A stretch of 64,000 nt of DNA from Apostichopus japonicus (taxonomy: Eukaryota > Echinodermata > Holothuroidea > Aspidochirotida > Stichopodidae), in the NCBI RefSeq assembly GCF_037975245.1, contig NC_092567.1, positions 3,542,214 through 3,606,213 of the forward strand, written 5' to 3'. The notes under the pieces were generated by a model. It saw only the letters and a program-made list of their open reading frames with translations, had not been told where the DNA came from and did not search any database. Below are positions 11,158-24,490 of this stretch, piece after piece; position 1 is the first letter of the stretch; every line of letters starts with the position of its first letter. The position numbers and the translations under genes were made by a program.

Positions 11158-13469
11158 TCAACAACTATATGCTAAGATTTGTATTATTTAGTTAGATTTG
11201 CTAAGCATCTCCTCTTGCTAAAAGTAGTAATTCTAGCTTTTCGCGGGTGATGTTTGAGCTTTTTACATAGCCTAACTGTATTACTTGTCTAACCTATAGC
11301 CTACCTAAGTTTGGCCTGGCCTTTGTACACATCCTAGCCTATGCCTCTATTCCATACCGTCAAATTATCTCGCTGATCAATAATTACTGTTTTAACTTTT
11401 CACAGCGGTTCCTCTCCATTAAACAATCCATCTTAATAACCACTCAACAAGTCAATGGTAACAAACAACGTCCACGAATTTACTACGTACTCTGCAACTC
11501 CACTGATATTACACTAACTCATTCATTGTCAGTGATACTGATATATACAAGATTTGAACAGGTATTCAATAGCACGAGTCACTGATATTCATATTACAGG
11601 TGTTTCCCAGCTGTTCTCGGGTGATGTTTGAGATTTGTAACAGACATTTGGCGCCAATAGAAATAAATGTACGTAACGTTATATATGCCCGGTGGAAACA
11701 GACAGTTTAAAAACTGACGTCGATTGGGTATGTAGTAAGGAAGGGATCAAGGAAGTAAATAATACAACACGACCTATATCAAGTATATCAAGCTATCATT
11801 GACATTTCTCCCTAAGCGGTAAGGGGGTTAGGCCCCGTGCACCCCCCCCCTCCCGCACCACCGGTTAAAATTTGGGCAAAAAAGCATTTTATGTACTCAT
11901 TCACCCACCTTATTATCTGTTAGCGGTGCATAAACAAACAGTTAACACAAAAGTTTGAATACCGTCTGTTTCGAATGATTTGAAGGAGTACATGTTTAAT
12001 GAATATTAAAACCTATATGGATTAACATAAATTGAACATCCTTGTTCAGTCATACACATCTTGCAGACACATCGTGCAGACAAAACGTGTCTGTGTCAAG
12101 TTACATTTTTGTTTTTACAAATAATCACTTGATCATCTTGAAATTATTGGAATAAATGTAACTACACGACTTTTTTTCATCCCTCCCCACCCAACCACCT
12201 TTGTAATGAATTCCATTCCTTGTCAGTGCTGGATTATTTAGCTAAATCTTTGCACCAGCAAAGAGAGTGTCAGGCAATCAAACGATGTTTTGTCTTTTCA
12301 CGTACCTCGTTATTATTCAAATCAAAATACTATGTCGGCAATTCACCAATAATTGTACTAGTCAACTCATGTAGCCCCCCCCCCCCCCCTCTTTTCTCTC
12401 TTTTTACTGAGTACCATCCTTATCAATAAAGGTTTATTTTTTTTTTAGATGAAATAGTTGAAATTTATATAAGAAAGAATCTTGATTTCAAGAAATGCAA
12501 TGGCAATTTCGATAAAAACGTACAAGTTTGAGATAAAACGCTAATATTTTTAGTTGAGAAGTCGACATTTTAAAAGTTTAAGTTTAAAACAAAAAGAAAT
12601 CGACATTTTACATGAAGGGAATTAAAGAGGTCGAAATCAATCGAAGAGGTTTTAAATTTTAGAAAAAGTAGTTTAATGTTGAGAATTTCGGTTATATTAC
12701 AGATTGCAATTTTAAGACAAACTTGATTTTCAAGAAAAGGGTTTCAATTTTGAAAAAGGGTTGAAATTCCCAGAAACATTCAAAACTTTCGGGATAAAAT
12801 AATTAACGTTTTGATATGAAAATTTTGAAATTTGTCAGTGTTCCACGTGGTCACAATAATGACAAAATGTGTTCTGCTTGCTTAATTTTCATGCCTTCCG
12901 ACCCCCTCCCAAACCAATTCATTTTTTGCTCCCTTGTTACGCCAATCAAGTGATTTGTCACATGTAGATATGAGGAAGGGTGTAGAACATAAAGGAGGAG
13001 GTACATCTTGTGGCTAATTTGTGTATATTTCTGATTAATTGCATAAGCGATAAGTTTGCCTCTCCGATCCTGAAAACGGATCGACTCTCCTGTATGGTTT
13101 AGTACCCAGTAACGTGGGTTCACATTCCAAAATTCTCCCGACAAATTTAGGAAGGGGAATGAACCTTTATGGTCAGACTATAGGTGGCGAAACTTTTGGT
13201 GGTGTTGCTGTGGAGTCGTTGAATGCAATTCCTTGTAGAGGTCCTCCGACTGAAACAATTCTGAGGCGTAGTTAGACTATAATTTTGTCTTAACTTAAGG
13301 TTGTGCTAAAGAATACTAGTGTGAAGTTTGAAAACTGAAACTGACCGATGTTAAAATCAAGTTGCATAATTGCATGGAAAATCAGAAAGTACAGTCTTGC
13401 TCGTCCAGTTATTCGGTAAATAGCCAGCCGTAGGGTGGGCATGTTGCCCAACCAGTTATTATTCCTATA
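11158..13469. other. Non-coding stretch with C-rich tracts
   Basis: C runs lie at about 11843-11852 and 12376-12389. The reverse-strand frame at 12851-13144 (97 codons) shows no domain, signal or splice context. No gene or complete element was recognised. Confidence 0.4.
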
Positions 13470-14352
13470 TACAATAACACTGGCGGATCCAGGACCTTTG
13501 TTTGGGAGGGGCCAAAGTGGCATTAGAGTGATATGGGGGAGGGGTCTAAGGGGAGGGGGCACCCCTCCCCTTTGGAAAATTTTCTATTGCTGAATGCCCT
13601 CAGATGCAATTTGGTGCGACAAAAGTGTACAATGGTGATGTTAATATACTTCTAAAAAAATGTTTCCCAGGTGTAATTTTCTAAAATATTTATAAAACAA
13701 AGTTGGGATCATCTTTCTCAAGAAATTTTATTTCTCAAAGGTTATAGATTTCTTACAACCAGCCTGTAACTGCAAAATGGTGTTAAACTGTAAATCCTCA
13801 TGCTCAAACATTTACATAGCTCCCAACTCTTGAGAAGGCAAATGCTGGTCCATGCCACGAATCGCCGTCCTGGGGGAGGGGTATAAGGGGAGGGGGTGGA
13901 ATTTTTTTTGAATCCTGGTGATGCCTACATGTAAAATGGTGGCACTTAGAAAGGCTTTTGTCACCCACAATTTTCTGAGAAATATGCATTTTTGTTTGTG
14001 TAACATCAATAAATTGAATAGTAGGTGATAATTCATGCTTTCCCGTGGCATGAAAATGTTCGCTGCTCGCCCCAATGAAAAGAAATATAGGCTAATTTGA
14101 GGTTCAAATGATGCTGTAAAGGAGGTTTTATACTCTATTATGCTAAATGCTAAAGAAATGATGGTTGCTAAGTCAAAATTTGATGCAATTTTTTTTATGT
14201 ATTCTTGACAATTACAATGCGGTTTTTTCGGACGCTTTTGCGGGTCAGCGGGTTTGGGTGTTAGAATGCGGGTCTAATTCCCGCGAGTTGCGGGTCAGTT
14301 GGGAGCTCTGCATTTAATTTTAAATCAGAAAACGAAAAGGTTTAGACTAGTC

Positions 14353-15407
14353 CAGGCGCGGCGGAACGGAAAAATTATTGGGGGGGCTAATGTGTGGAGA
14401 CTATCTAAGCGGAGCGCCACCATCGGTTGGCGCGGAGCGTACAATGAAATTTTAGGTTTTTTCAAACCCCCAGATGGCCGGAAACGGTGTTTTATGCTGC
14501 GAATACCTAGCCCTAAAATATGGGTCTCAAGCCTGCAATTACTCAGATTGCAAGAGAAAGTCTGTAAAAACATTGTAATTTGTATATTCGATGGTGTTTT
14601 AAGAGAGTAGCTATTACTCGTAGTGTACTCGCAAAGACGTTTTTGAGTGTAGTAAGGGCAGTGGCGGAGCTAGGGATATTGGTCGGGGGGGGGGGGGGCG
14701 CTTTCGACACTATCTAAGCGGAGCGCCACCACAGGTTGGCGCGGAGCGTACAGAAATTTTTTGAGTAAAGATACTCTATAGATTGCAGGAAATGACCCAT
14801 TCCGGGCCTTGCTAATTTACATATAAACGGAGAATAAATAGGTGTCATTGCCATTTTGTCGGAAAATTACACCAACAGAATATGACAAATGTCAATAGGT
14901 AGATGAGAGCGCAATAAAACAGTCAATAATCGCGAATAAGTAAAAAGTGGTGAAAAGCCGAAAAGGGCGCCAGCAGTCCCTTTGAGTCCGTCAGGGGGGG
15001 GGGGGTTGCATCCGCCCCTGATCGTATGGACGCTCCGCCACTGAGTAAGTGGATGTTGGAGAACTGGCTGAAATGAGGCAAGTCATTGTCCTAACACGAA
15101 GTTGTGTTAAGCTTACCTGTATACTCACACTCACTGCTTCCACTTTTCACGGGGCGTGAAGACGCGGTTGGGGTGAAAATGTGGTCTATAGCCAGGGGAC
15201 GGGCCGAGGGTCCCCCAGCATTTACTAAAATTATTACACCTATATAGTATACGTGTGCATCGGACAGATCGACAAGTATGCATTGAAAAAATGGGCAGAT
15301 GCACGTTTCGGAGCCTTGGGGGGGGGGCTTATCATGCATTTTCCCCCTCAACTTTTGCATTGGGGGGCTAGAGCCCCCCAAGCCCCCCCCCGGTTCCGCC
15401 GCCACTG
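14353..15407. mobile_element. hAT-type element, 1,055 bp, middle of three nested elements
   Basis: The ends are CAGGCGCGGCGGAAC on the left and GTTCCGCCGCCACTG on the right, with a perfect 8-bp TSD, GACTAGTC (14345-14352 and 15408-15415). It carries the conserved core block shared by several elements in this window (14399-14442). A third element, 14659-15043, is inserted in it. Non-autonomous. Confidence 0.85.
14659..15043. mobile_element. hAT-type MITE, 385 bp, innermost of three nested elements
   Basis: The 12-bp TIRs CAGTGGCGGAGC and GCTCCGCCACTG are exact inverses. Flanks AGTAAGGG (14651-14658) and AGTAAGTG (15044-15051) form an 8-bp TSD with one mismatch. The element has a G run just inside each end and its own copy of the shared core block (14709-14752). 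Confidence 0.85.
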
Positions 15408-15557
15408 GACTAGTCTACCACTGCTATTCCTCTCGATTTTTTTTTAATTTCCAATCATATGATTTAGCGGATGTTCGGAAACACTTTTTGGCTCACCTTT
15501 GGGGGGGGGGGGGCATGGCCCCCCTTGGCCCCCCTTGGATCCGCCAGTGTACAATAA

Positions 15558-16282
15558 TGCCTGAAAAAGAGGTATACACTATAGCATGTTACCTTCATGT
15601 AGCCATGTTACCACATTTTAGTATATAGCAGATGCATAGGTTATCTACTACTTCACAGGACTAGGGGAATGGGACCCCTTTTCAACCCCATTTTAATATA
15701 GGATTTAAAAGGGGAGGGGGGAGAGCAAATCCCAACTGATTTAGGTAGGTCCTACACTATTATGGAAAGGCTAGAATGGAAATAACAATTTAAAAAGGTG
15801 GCGGTGTGCTAGTTGGCCTGTTGAAGGCAAATCCCATGTAGATCCGCCCCCTGAAATTGCTTTGAAAATTCACGTTAAATGGTACACTCTGAGCATAATT
15901 AGACTACAGTTAGGTCTTTAATTGGCTCCATACACCATTTTTGCCAATCAATCCTTTTTGTAAAGTCGGAGGGGGGTGGGGGGGTTGGGGACGGGTGTAC
16001 ACCCGTAGCAGTGGCCTTCTTATCAGCTAAATGTAACATTGCCCACCCCCCCCCCCCTTCGACTTCCATATCCTAGTGTACAACTTATAACTTTTCTGAT
16101 TAATGTTGAAATACCCAAAATCTTTCATCCCGTCATTTCAAAAGTTTTTAGAAATAAGTATTGACCTTTTTTCAAAGCTTGTAGTTAATCAATAGCCTAT
16201 CCGGGCTGAAGAAAATGTCTAAGACATGTTAATCTTGCTGTCTTGATGGCAATTTCAAGCTGCTGTACAGGATTCTATGAAC
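15558..16282. other. Non-coding stretch with G/C-rich element debris
   Basis: Several G and C runs (around 15715, 15970-15985 and 16045-16060) look like debris of the same class of G-tract elements. No paired TIRs were found and no gene was recognised. Confidence 0.4.
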
Positions 16283-16290
16283 GCAACATT

Positions 16291-16948
16291 CAAGGGCGGC
16301 GGAAGCACTTTTAATCTGGGGGGGCACCGACATCAAAGGGCACTTTGCAGAAATTCGATTGGACTGATGCAGCCTTATATTTAGTACCCTTGATAACTCT
16401 TATTGTATTAACTTATTTGCGTATACACTTCACTCCATCGACGTCCCGCCCCCCCCCCCCTCCCCCTCAAGGAAAATATGCATACTAGCACTGCAATATC
16501 CAATGTGCAAATTGGGAAACAAGGAACAAGTTTTCTTTTGAGACAAAATGAGGTGAAATCATGCTAGTTGCTAATGTAGGAATCTTCCGAATTAGAGTTT
16601 ACTTCTTGTTAATATCTTAACCAATTTTTTTCCATTCGAAATAGCTTTGAGTTTGACCCACAGAAATTCATTAAAAGTCAGGGGCGTAGCCAGGATTTGC
16701 AAAGTTGTATGCACGACTATCTGAGCGGAGCGCCACCATCGGTTGGCGCGGAGCGTACAAGAAAATTTTTGGTTTTACAAACCCCTCAGATGGCCGGAAA
16801 CGGCCCTTCCCGAGTGTTCATTCTGGTTCCCTGGCCTCTTGCTAACTTGAGACACCTCAATTTTTATGTAGAAAAAGGGCACATTTTTAACCTGAGGAAA
16901 AGTGGGGGGGCACGTGCCCCCTGTGCCCCCCCGGTTCCGCCGCCCTTG
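16291..16948. mobile_element. hAT-type element, 658 bp, with a partial insertion
   Basis: The ends CAAGGGCGGCGGAA and TTCCGCCGCCCTTG are inverse, flanked by a perfect 8-bp TSD, GCAACATT (16283-16290 and 16949-16956). It is a sister of the element at 28538-29414, sharing the left ~180 bp and the right ~75 bp. Around 16679 a left end of another family begins (CAGGGGCGTAGCCAGG) and brings a shared core block (16715-16758). That insert lacks its right end. Confidence 0.85.
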
Positions 16949-17206
16949 GCAACATTAGCAGAAAAATGTCAAGGTGCAAATGATAAAATGACATTTTCCA
17001 GCATATTGTTGAAGTCCTCACTTATTAGATCTAAGGAGTTTGCCATTTTGCGGTAAATTGTTATTATTTCAATTGGAAGATTGACCATTTATCTGAAAAA
17101 TAAGGGGAATTTCCCTCGTAGCCACGGAAATCGACTTGAACAAGTCTCATTTTCAAAATCTAAACAAACCAACGCCACAGTGTAAACAGCGTTTGAAGAA
17201 TGGTAC

Positions 17207-17392
17207 ATGTACAGTATGGTTGTACTTCTCTGTTTGTTTGCCGTGATTCCCCGAAGCTACAGTACTGGCTTACGAAATATGAAGATAATGCAACATATTC
17301 CAGATGGTGAACATGATACCGAAAGAAACAGACGGAGTATATTGCAAATGTCAAAGAAGAAATCCCACGTATCAGTTGAGTTCCTTTCATAG
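17207..17392 (+). CDS. Candidate small secreted peptide (61 codons), speculative
   Basis: The frame runs from ATG at 17207 to TAG at 17390-17392. An in-frame ATG three codons later could also start it. The N-terminus resembles a signal peptide: a short start, the hydrophobic run VVLLCLFAVI, then PRSYS-TG as a possible cleavage site. The remaining ~42 residues contain no cysteine and are basic at the end, with ERNRRS and SKKKS as possible prohormone-convertase sites. No known neuropeptide family was recognised. A 61-codon frame can arise by chance and no homologue or promoter evidence is available, so this is a candidate only. It could be the first exon of a longer precursor. Confidence 0.25.
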   Translation: MYSMVVLLCLFAVIPRSYSTGLRNMKIMQHIPDGEHDTERNRRSILQMSKKKSHVSVEFLS

Positions 17393-20300
17393 GCTATGCA
17401 CGTACAAGTACAGGCTCACAGGCCATCATAACGTTCAACGTTATGGCTTAGGTCTTCTCTAGTCATATAACATAAGCGCAGCCTAATTTAGGCCTAGTCT
17501 AACGATTTTAGTTACAATATTCAATAGTATGCAATGCCAGAATAAAGCGTGTCCTATACTCAGCACAATGTAGGGCTAGTTGAAGTATGGTGATGCATGC
17601 CTGTTATAGTTGGTTACAAGTTGAAGGGTAGATTTTCCTTCTTCAAATAATTTGATCATATTATTAATTTAAAAGTGTTCTACATAATTCGTCATAAAAA
17701 GTCATATAAAGTCATAAAAACCTACTCTTAAAGTACTCTGGAGTTGTTTGCTCTCCTGGGATATTGTGGATTTAAGTGCTAACCTGCCAGTGAGTAAAGG
17801 TCAAATTAAGCGCAAGGTTTTCCACAGATTGAGATTCAATATTCCATATCATATACAAGCATTATTGTAGTGTTTTATTGGATCATAGTGGAACTGCTAT
17901 CAAGAGATTTTCTTTGTTGTGAGTATCCTTTTGTTTCTGAAGCCTTCTGAAATATCTAAATAACTAATTTGATTTCATGTTAGTGTTTCACTTTTGATTT
18001 AGAAGTCACTGAGGCTCTAACGGCTCCATGATGTAATAATTCAACCGTAGGAAGAAACCCTCTAGTAAATATGAAGACGGAGACTGTACTGGAGATTTGG
18101 ACCTATGAACCTATCAAGCTTCTTCCAGTATCCTACACTTCTTGATGCACAGAGTTCCATAGGAATGGTAAGAATGAAGTAAATCTGGTCGTTGTGACTT
18201 TATTCACCACAACTGATGGCTACCGCTAGCAAGCATGGTTAAGGAAGTTAATTTCCTGTGCCACTAGTTATCAGTATCATGTCATGATAACATTTCTTCC
18301 TTGGATATTTGAGAGCTAAATACTGTTTAAAATAAACACATTTAGAGGGCATTCAAACATATACAAGCACTGGTATCCATTAGGGTGGTGAGCACTTGCC
18401 CCCACCCCCTCCCCCATAGGCTCCACTAGGGCTGCAAAATCACTCTCAGAGAACATTAAATATCTGAAAAGTGAAAATGCCTCAGCTAAAGTCCGAAGGG
18501 ACTCCCACCAGGGCTTAGATTTATACTTCATAGAAATCACATTTTTCTCTGTAACATGTATTTACATGCACTTTAAGCTTAGTAGAAGAGGACAAGAAGT
18601 CTCAGAGATGTTACAGAGCTTTTCTGAAGTCCCACGCTAGGGCTCAGAGTAAAATCAGATTAAGTATTTCCATTACTGACATGTCCTCAAGTGCTCAAAA
18701 TTGCTAGCAGATTCCAGAAACTATGTGAAAATACTGAAGATTTGGAGAGCTTTGCAGTACCCTTGCAAGTCCAGCCACTATAAACAGAGAACACAATTGG
18801 ATATATACTTCCTACTAATCTGAGTATGAACAGCTGTGAATAAAGAATTGTCACTTATGCTTGTTTAATTTTTAAATATTGCTGAGCCAGTCACTGCAGT
18901 TGGTTTTAAGAATTTTTTTTTCTTAAAAGTCAAAATTTTGACATTTTCATCTCAAAAATTTTTAACTCAAATTTTGAGGTTACAAGTGTCTTCATCTGCC
19001 AAATTTGTAGAACTGCCCATATTGTATGGCTATTGACCAGCTGAACAGGGTACTTTATAAACCTTTGGTGATCCAAAATCTAGAAATAGACCCCCCTCCC
19101 GAGAGTGGTGTAACTAGGTCAATGTAGCCAATGCAGTCTCCAGGGGCCTGGGGCCATTAAATGAAGAAAAATAATATGGAAACACATCCACCAAAGCTGA
19201 CACACTAAATTAGATACAGTTATCTCCTAATGAGTGGAAATTCAAAAGACATTCTGTCCTCAATACGAAAGAGAGGTGCAAAATCTCACAAATTTCTCAG
19301 TCAAGCCAAAATGCATGGTTGGGTTTGTGTGAGGTTGGACTCTCCTTTGGGAGCTCATTTATATCACTGCACCACACCTTTATATGCTACTTCCACTAAA
19401 CAACGGACAATCCGGTTCAAGTTCGATGCTTAACTGGCTAATCGTTTATACACTTAATACCTGGTTATTGGAAACTGAACTGTACTTTCCTTCCTCTGTA
19501 TTTTATTCTCTGTGATTGTCCATGTATACAGGGTAGTTAGCCAGAGACATTCACATATCTATTTCTGACTGACATTCTCAATGTCTCCTATAATTAAGAC
19601 TTAAATCTCATTCACATCACTTTCTTTTCTCTTCATTAGGTTAATTATGAAGCGAGCTGTTAGGGGATCACCTATTCCACCTGTAGTTACTAGTTTTCGA
19701 TGGAAGTCACGTTCATACTGTGCTGACAAGGACAATGAATGGTTCATCATCTGATATTTCTTCCATGTGATGGTAATCACATTAATGGTTAGTATATAAC
19801 AGTGATAGTAATGTTTCAACAACCTCTGGTATGTTTTTTGGATAGCATCTCAGATCAAGGAATACTCTTTTACCTCCATTCACTCTCACTAAATGAATTT
19901 TGTATCAAGTTTAACTCATCCACTCAAAATACAACTGACAGAATAAATCTCTAGTAAGGACATGAAAATGATCAGTTTCTTGCTGGATTAATTCATTAAT
20001 TGGTATGTTTGTAATGAGCTTTCCATGACACAATAGGCCCCCCAAACACCCTCTGGTACGTTTTAACCATTTGTCAAACTGAAATAAAAATTGCCTCCGA
20101 GACTCATATTAATAAATTCTTCTAGAACTCCTGACACTTCTAGAATGGTAAGACTGGAAGACAACTTGTTGGTTCTGTAAGAAAGTAGCTTGGGTTACCT
20201 ACAAATATGTCTTCTGTTGAGGTAATTACTTCCTTCAGATTAAAACCGAAAACTTGTAATACCAGTTTAGATTTCATAATGCTGTAGAAACATTAAAGAA

Positions 20301-20940
20301 GTCAACTCAGTCTGTATTGCTGAGCTTTGAGTTAGAGGTATTTGTAATGAACACTCCATCAAACAAAAACAAGAAACCTTGATTAATTTAGGTTGGTCAC
20401 ACAAAGGTCACACAACTATGGATATATTCTTGAACTTTAATGTACTTTGTTTGTTATGAATTTTATTTACTGAAGCACAGTAGACATGACTGTTTTAAGC
20501 ATTTGCTTACATATTGGAATTATGATTTGAAATGTAATTGGACAGTAAAATGCAAATCAACTCCACCTTTGGTATTCATCTCAAAGATGTCTATCATATC
20601 AGCTGAAGATTATGGTTGGGTTTGTATCTGCTTTACTTCTTTGTTATTTTTCTCCAAACTCCTGAAAAACTGTCACACACCAGTTCTAAGATTCACAATC
20701 ACATCTTGTGAGGATAAAGAAGCATTATTCAAGTAAGGTGTACACAAAACCAGTAACATTGAGAGCCAGGCACAGTTCAATGCACAGTTGTGTCACCAGA
20801 TCCACTTTGTTTGTCCAAAGTTAAAAGTATATCATTCTTTATCACATATTTCACTGGGCACTTAGCTGACAACTGTAGCCACCACCCAACCCCCACCTCT
20901 CACACCAAGGATGCACAGAACAAAATGCTATATAATAATA
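17393..20940. other. Long non-coding stretch, no supported gene
   Basis: The sequence has ordinary intron-like composition with few G/C tracts. Possible donors and acceptors occur (for example ATG followed by GTAAGAATG at about 18168), but no open segment between them shows coding character. No element ends were recognised. Confidence 0.4.

Positions 20941-21034
<94 letters not shown>
20941..21034. repeat. TA dinucleotide microsatellite
   Basis: About 94 bp of alternating TA with one short interruption near 21004. Frames reading through it as IYIYIY are artefacts. Confidence 0.95.
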
Positions 21035-21036
<2 letters not shown>

Positions 21037-24000
21037 AAATCAACTGATAGAAAAAACATGTTGTTTAACTCAATCAATGATAGAACAATGTCAGCATTTC
21101 AGAAATCCTACAAATTCATCAACCTATAGACAGTACAGTGAACCATTGGTTCCTAAATTTTGTGACCAGAATCCTTCATCATGTTTTCTTCAGGCTCCAT
21201 TCTATTTCAGGGTTGCATTGTTATAACTTTTGTTTCTCATATGAATGTTAATCAGACTGGATTGCCAGTGGTATTTCTTAAAGTTTGTACTGAAGATTCA
21301 ATGCTTGTCTCAATTTCAAATTAATGTTTCTTTATATTCCAATTAGTTTGGTATTAGGTGAGCTGTATATACACTGTGGGCAGCATTATGAGACCTTGAA
21401 CACATCTTGTACAGTCTATAGATTTGTATTCTAATTGTATTAGTTTCTTAACATTGTTATTATAATTATAACTGAGTGATTTGTTTTGAAACTACAGTAG
21501 CATACCATATGTTTATAATAGCTGTGTTCTGTGTTTGACAATGTTACATGATAGAATGCAGCTACTTACAGACCGGGTTATGACAATTTACATGAATAAT
21601 AACATCATAACTGATAACCAAATGTATTTTGTTTTTTCTCATCATCAGGTTAACTGGAATTAATCAGTACTGAGATCAGCCTGTTTAGGGATTTACCAGT
21701 TTAATGTCCGTATAACAGCTCTTGGAAGAAATGTGTACAGTTTACATGAGCAGGGTAATGATTGTATGGTCCACCACCTGATTTTTACCCCACCCACCCC
21801 TCCCCCTCTTCCATGAGAATGCAAGTGTTTAATTGCATATTTTTACTCCATGACGTATCAGATGATCCCTCAAGGAAAATTTCCACACCGGAAAGTCTAT
21901 CATCCAGTCATGGAGGTATTGAGAATTGCACTATGACAAGCAACAGTTTATGATTCTATCACAGAAGATCATACAACACAATATGACAAGTTCTTGTAGG
22001 ATCCAGCATGTTTTGTCATCTGAAATCCTTAATGCAGTTGTATTATTTTTATGTTCTTAAAGTTAGTCTGTTATTGAGTAATTATGTTATAAGAGTGTGT
22101 TTGGGTAGGAGGGGGGGGGGGGGTGCATCAGGTTGCTATCTATTGGCAAAGATAGAAATTAAGTTACTGGGAAAGTTGTGAAAGCAAAAACAACAACATT
22201 TATGTAATAGAGCAGCTTCTGCTTCACACTTATATACCAATAGTTTGACAAAAGCAATCTAGACCAGTAATTAGGCCAAACTTTGCTTGACTTCAAAGTA
22301 ACAGAATTACAAATTTGGTGTTCATACAAAGATGAACAACTTCATTGGCCTGCTGCACCAAATAACGTTAAAAGTACCAATTAGAATGTGTGCTGATCAC
22401 TTTAGTCTAATCCAAAGGATTGCAAACATGTTACCAAGTTTTGCCTTTTGTTTTCTTATGGATAAATTTCCAAAAATTATTCAACTTTAAAATAAAAGTG
22501 CCTTGCAATAAAATGAATGAACTTGCGATTATTCAGTCATTTTAGTATATAAGCTTGTGTATCTGTGAGCAATGGAATAACTGTTGAGTAAATATTAAAA
22601 AGGCAAACTCAAAAACAAGGGATTTTATCGTTTGCATTAAAACATCTAGTTCAGATATGATTCTTATAGTCTTTGTCTTTATCTCCTCATTAGGTAAATG
22701 TGGATTAATCTTTCTTGAGACGATCTTTGGGGGTCACATGATGTGGATCTTGCACAGAATGGCTTACAATATGCTGATGGTAATGATTAGTGTATAATTA
22801 GTGTATAGCAGGACTGGTAAGCTGGGTTGTAGTTATAATTAGATTTGATTCTGAAGTAGAAAGTGATTTTGTTACTGCCTAATCCTGGTGGAACAGTAAT
22901 TGTATTGAATCTTGCTTGATCAGCAAACTCCCTAAGGGCCTAGGAAGAAGATAATGGCTTCAGTCTAACATACATACACCATATATTAGGCAATACATGT
23001 CATACATTGTATTGCTTACCATTGTGTAAAAGTACACAAAGAGGTGTATGTGTTTAGTATACTGGGTCCATTTTTTCTTTTGTGTAGCCATCATAAATTA
23101 AGGAACAAAATATTCAGATGACTTGATCCCTTCTAATTTTTCAGTCAGTCATAGTGTTGGGTGGCAGGTAATGGTAGTAATCAGTCTTAACAGCGCAGCC
23201 AGACTCCTCTGGATTGTCAGCCTAATTGCCGCAAATAATAGCCAGTAATATGTATGGCAGGCTCATAAACAATCAATTTAATTCATAAGTGCATGTGCCC
23301 TAACAATTAAATAGAGTCACTGCACACAAAATGAGACCCATACACACACTAAGTTAAAACCATACCCACACTAAGTTAGAACCATGTAGAATGACTAACA
23401 GGAACCATAAAAATCTCTGTTTCCATCCTAACCTTTCCTACCCTTCCCCTCTCAGTACATCTAAAACCCAATAAAATTGATGTCAAATTTAAATCTGAAG
23501 ATAATTTAGGTTTAATGTCATTTGTCAATGAGCTATATACTAAGGGATTACAAATGGAAGTCTTTAGTGGGTTTACTGTAATGTGTGGATATGTCGTTGT
23601 CAGTCAGTAATACAAGACATGCATGTAGCTTCTGGACCCTATGCATGTCCTCAGAGTAAAAACCAAAGTAATTCAGAATTCCATTCTTAGCCATTGGTTA
23701 ATAGTGTTGAATGATTTTCTTAATGTGTTCTGTCTTAGATGTACATTACTTGCACTTCAGCTATATTACTGGCCATTTAAGAGATATTTCCAGCAAACTC
23801 CAGCAGATGTGTTTTCTACATTTATTTTCTGTTGCAATACTATAAAAGATAGCTCACAAAGCTGGTAGAAAATTTCCAGCAATTGTCAAAAGATGTTATT
23901 TATCAGGGCGGGGGGGGGGTGGCTACACAATTCTTGGGAGGTAACATGGAGTTGATCAGTCACCACTACAAGTGTTGTAATTGCTTACATCAGATGTAAA

Positions 24001-24259
24001 CATATTCCTAAAAACAATATATTTGCTGCCTTGAGATTACAGCTCTATAAGACACAAGGGAAGATGTTGATGTATGTTACAAAAATGATCACAGACCTTA
24101 TGAATTTTCTCCTTGATAAATCTAGTGAATGGAAAGTTGAATTATTGTGTATTTTCTCTTTAACTTCCAGGTGATACAGTTTCTTCTGTACATTTCCTCC
24201 AAGAAAGTGAAAGAAAAAGTCACCTACACACCAAAGTGTGCACAATTCAATCAATCTCT
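21035..24259. other. Long non-coding stretch, no supported gene
   Basis: There are isolated G runs (about 22111-22123 and 23910-23920). A short motif resembling CATTAGGTAAA/CATCAGGTTAA appears at 19636, 21645 and 22690, each after a pyrimidine-rich stretch. These could be splice-acceptor-like repeats of an untranslated transcript, but no exon can be supported. Confidence 0.35.
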
Positions 24260-24490
24260 CCTTAGGCACCACAATCACATGTCCTCGGGGGGACTTCCCA
24301 TAGGGTGCAGCCACAAACTGGCGCACACAACTATATTTACAAGTCCCCATTTATACACCTGGGTGAAGAGAGGCAATGGAGATAAAGCACCTTGCCCAAG
24401 GACACAATGCAATGATCTGGCCAGGGCTCGAACCTGTAATCCTTAGAACAATCCACTGCCTTTAACCACTTGACCACAACGCCCTCCCAG
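24260..24490 (-). repeat. tRNA-derived SINE
   Basis: Read on the minus strand the element begins near 24490. It has an A-box-like TGGTCAAGTGG (24476-24466) and a B-box-like GGTTCGAGCCC (24434-24424) at tRNA spacing, the internal RNA polymerase III promoter of a tRNA-derived SINE. The body continues with a block containing CAAGGTGCTTTATCTCC and CACCCAGGTGTATAAATGG. The 3' boundary is uncertain (24160-24270). No perfect target duplication was fixed. Confidence 0.75.

Larger units (their letters stand above)
13478..15549. mobile_element. hAT-type element, 2,072 bp, outermost of three nested elements
   Basis: The left end CACTGGCGGATCC is matched in inverse by GGATCCGCCAGTG on the right. A perfect 8-bp TSD, TACAATAA, flanks the element (13470-13477 and 15550-15557). 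Its left part contains two G-rich segments (around 13500-13575 and 13870-13900) related to the MITEs at 2705 and 10872. The element is interrupted by a second hAT element at 14353-15407, so its own length was about 1 kb before that insertion. No transposase is present. Confidence 0.85.

Noticed and set aside
24400-24490. A genuine tRNA gene on the minus strand
   Set aside because: A and B boxes are present, but the cloverleaf arms do not pair well by eye and the element continues into a SINE body.
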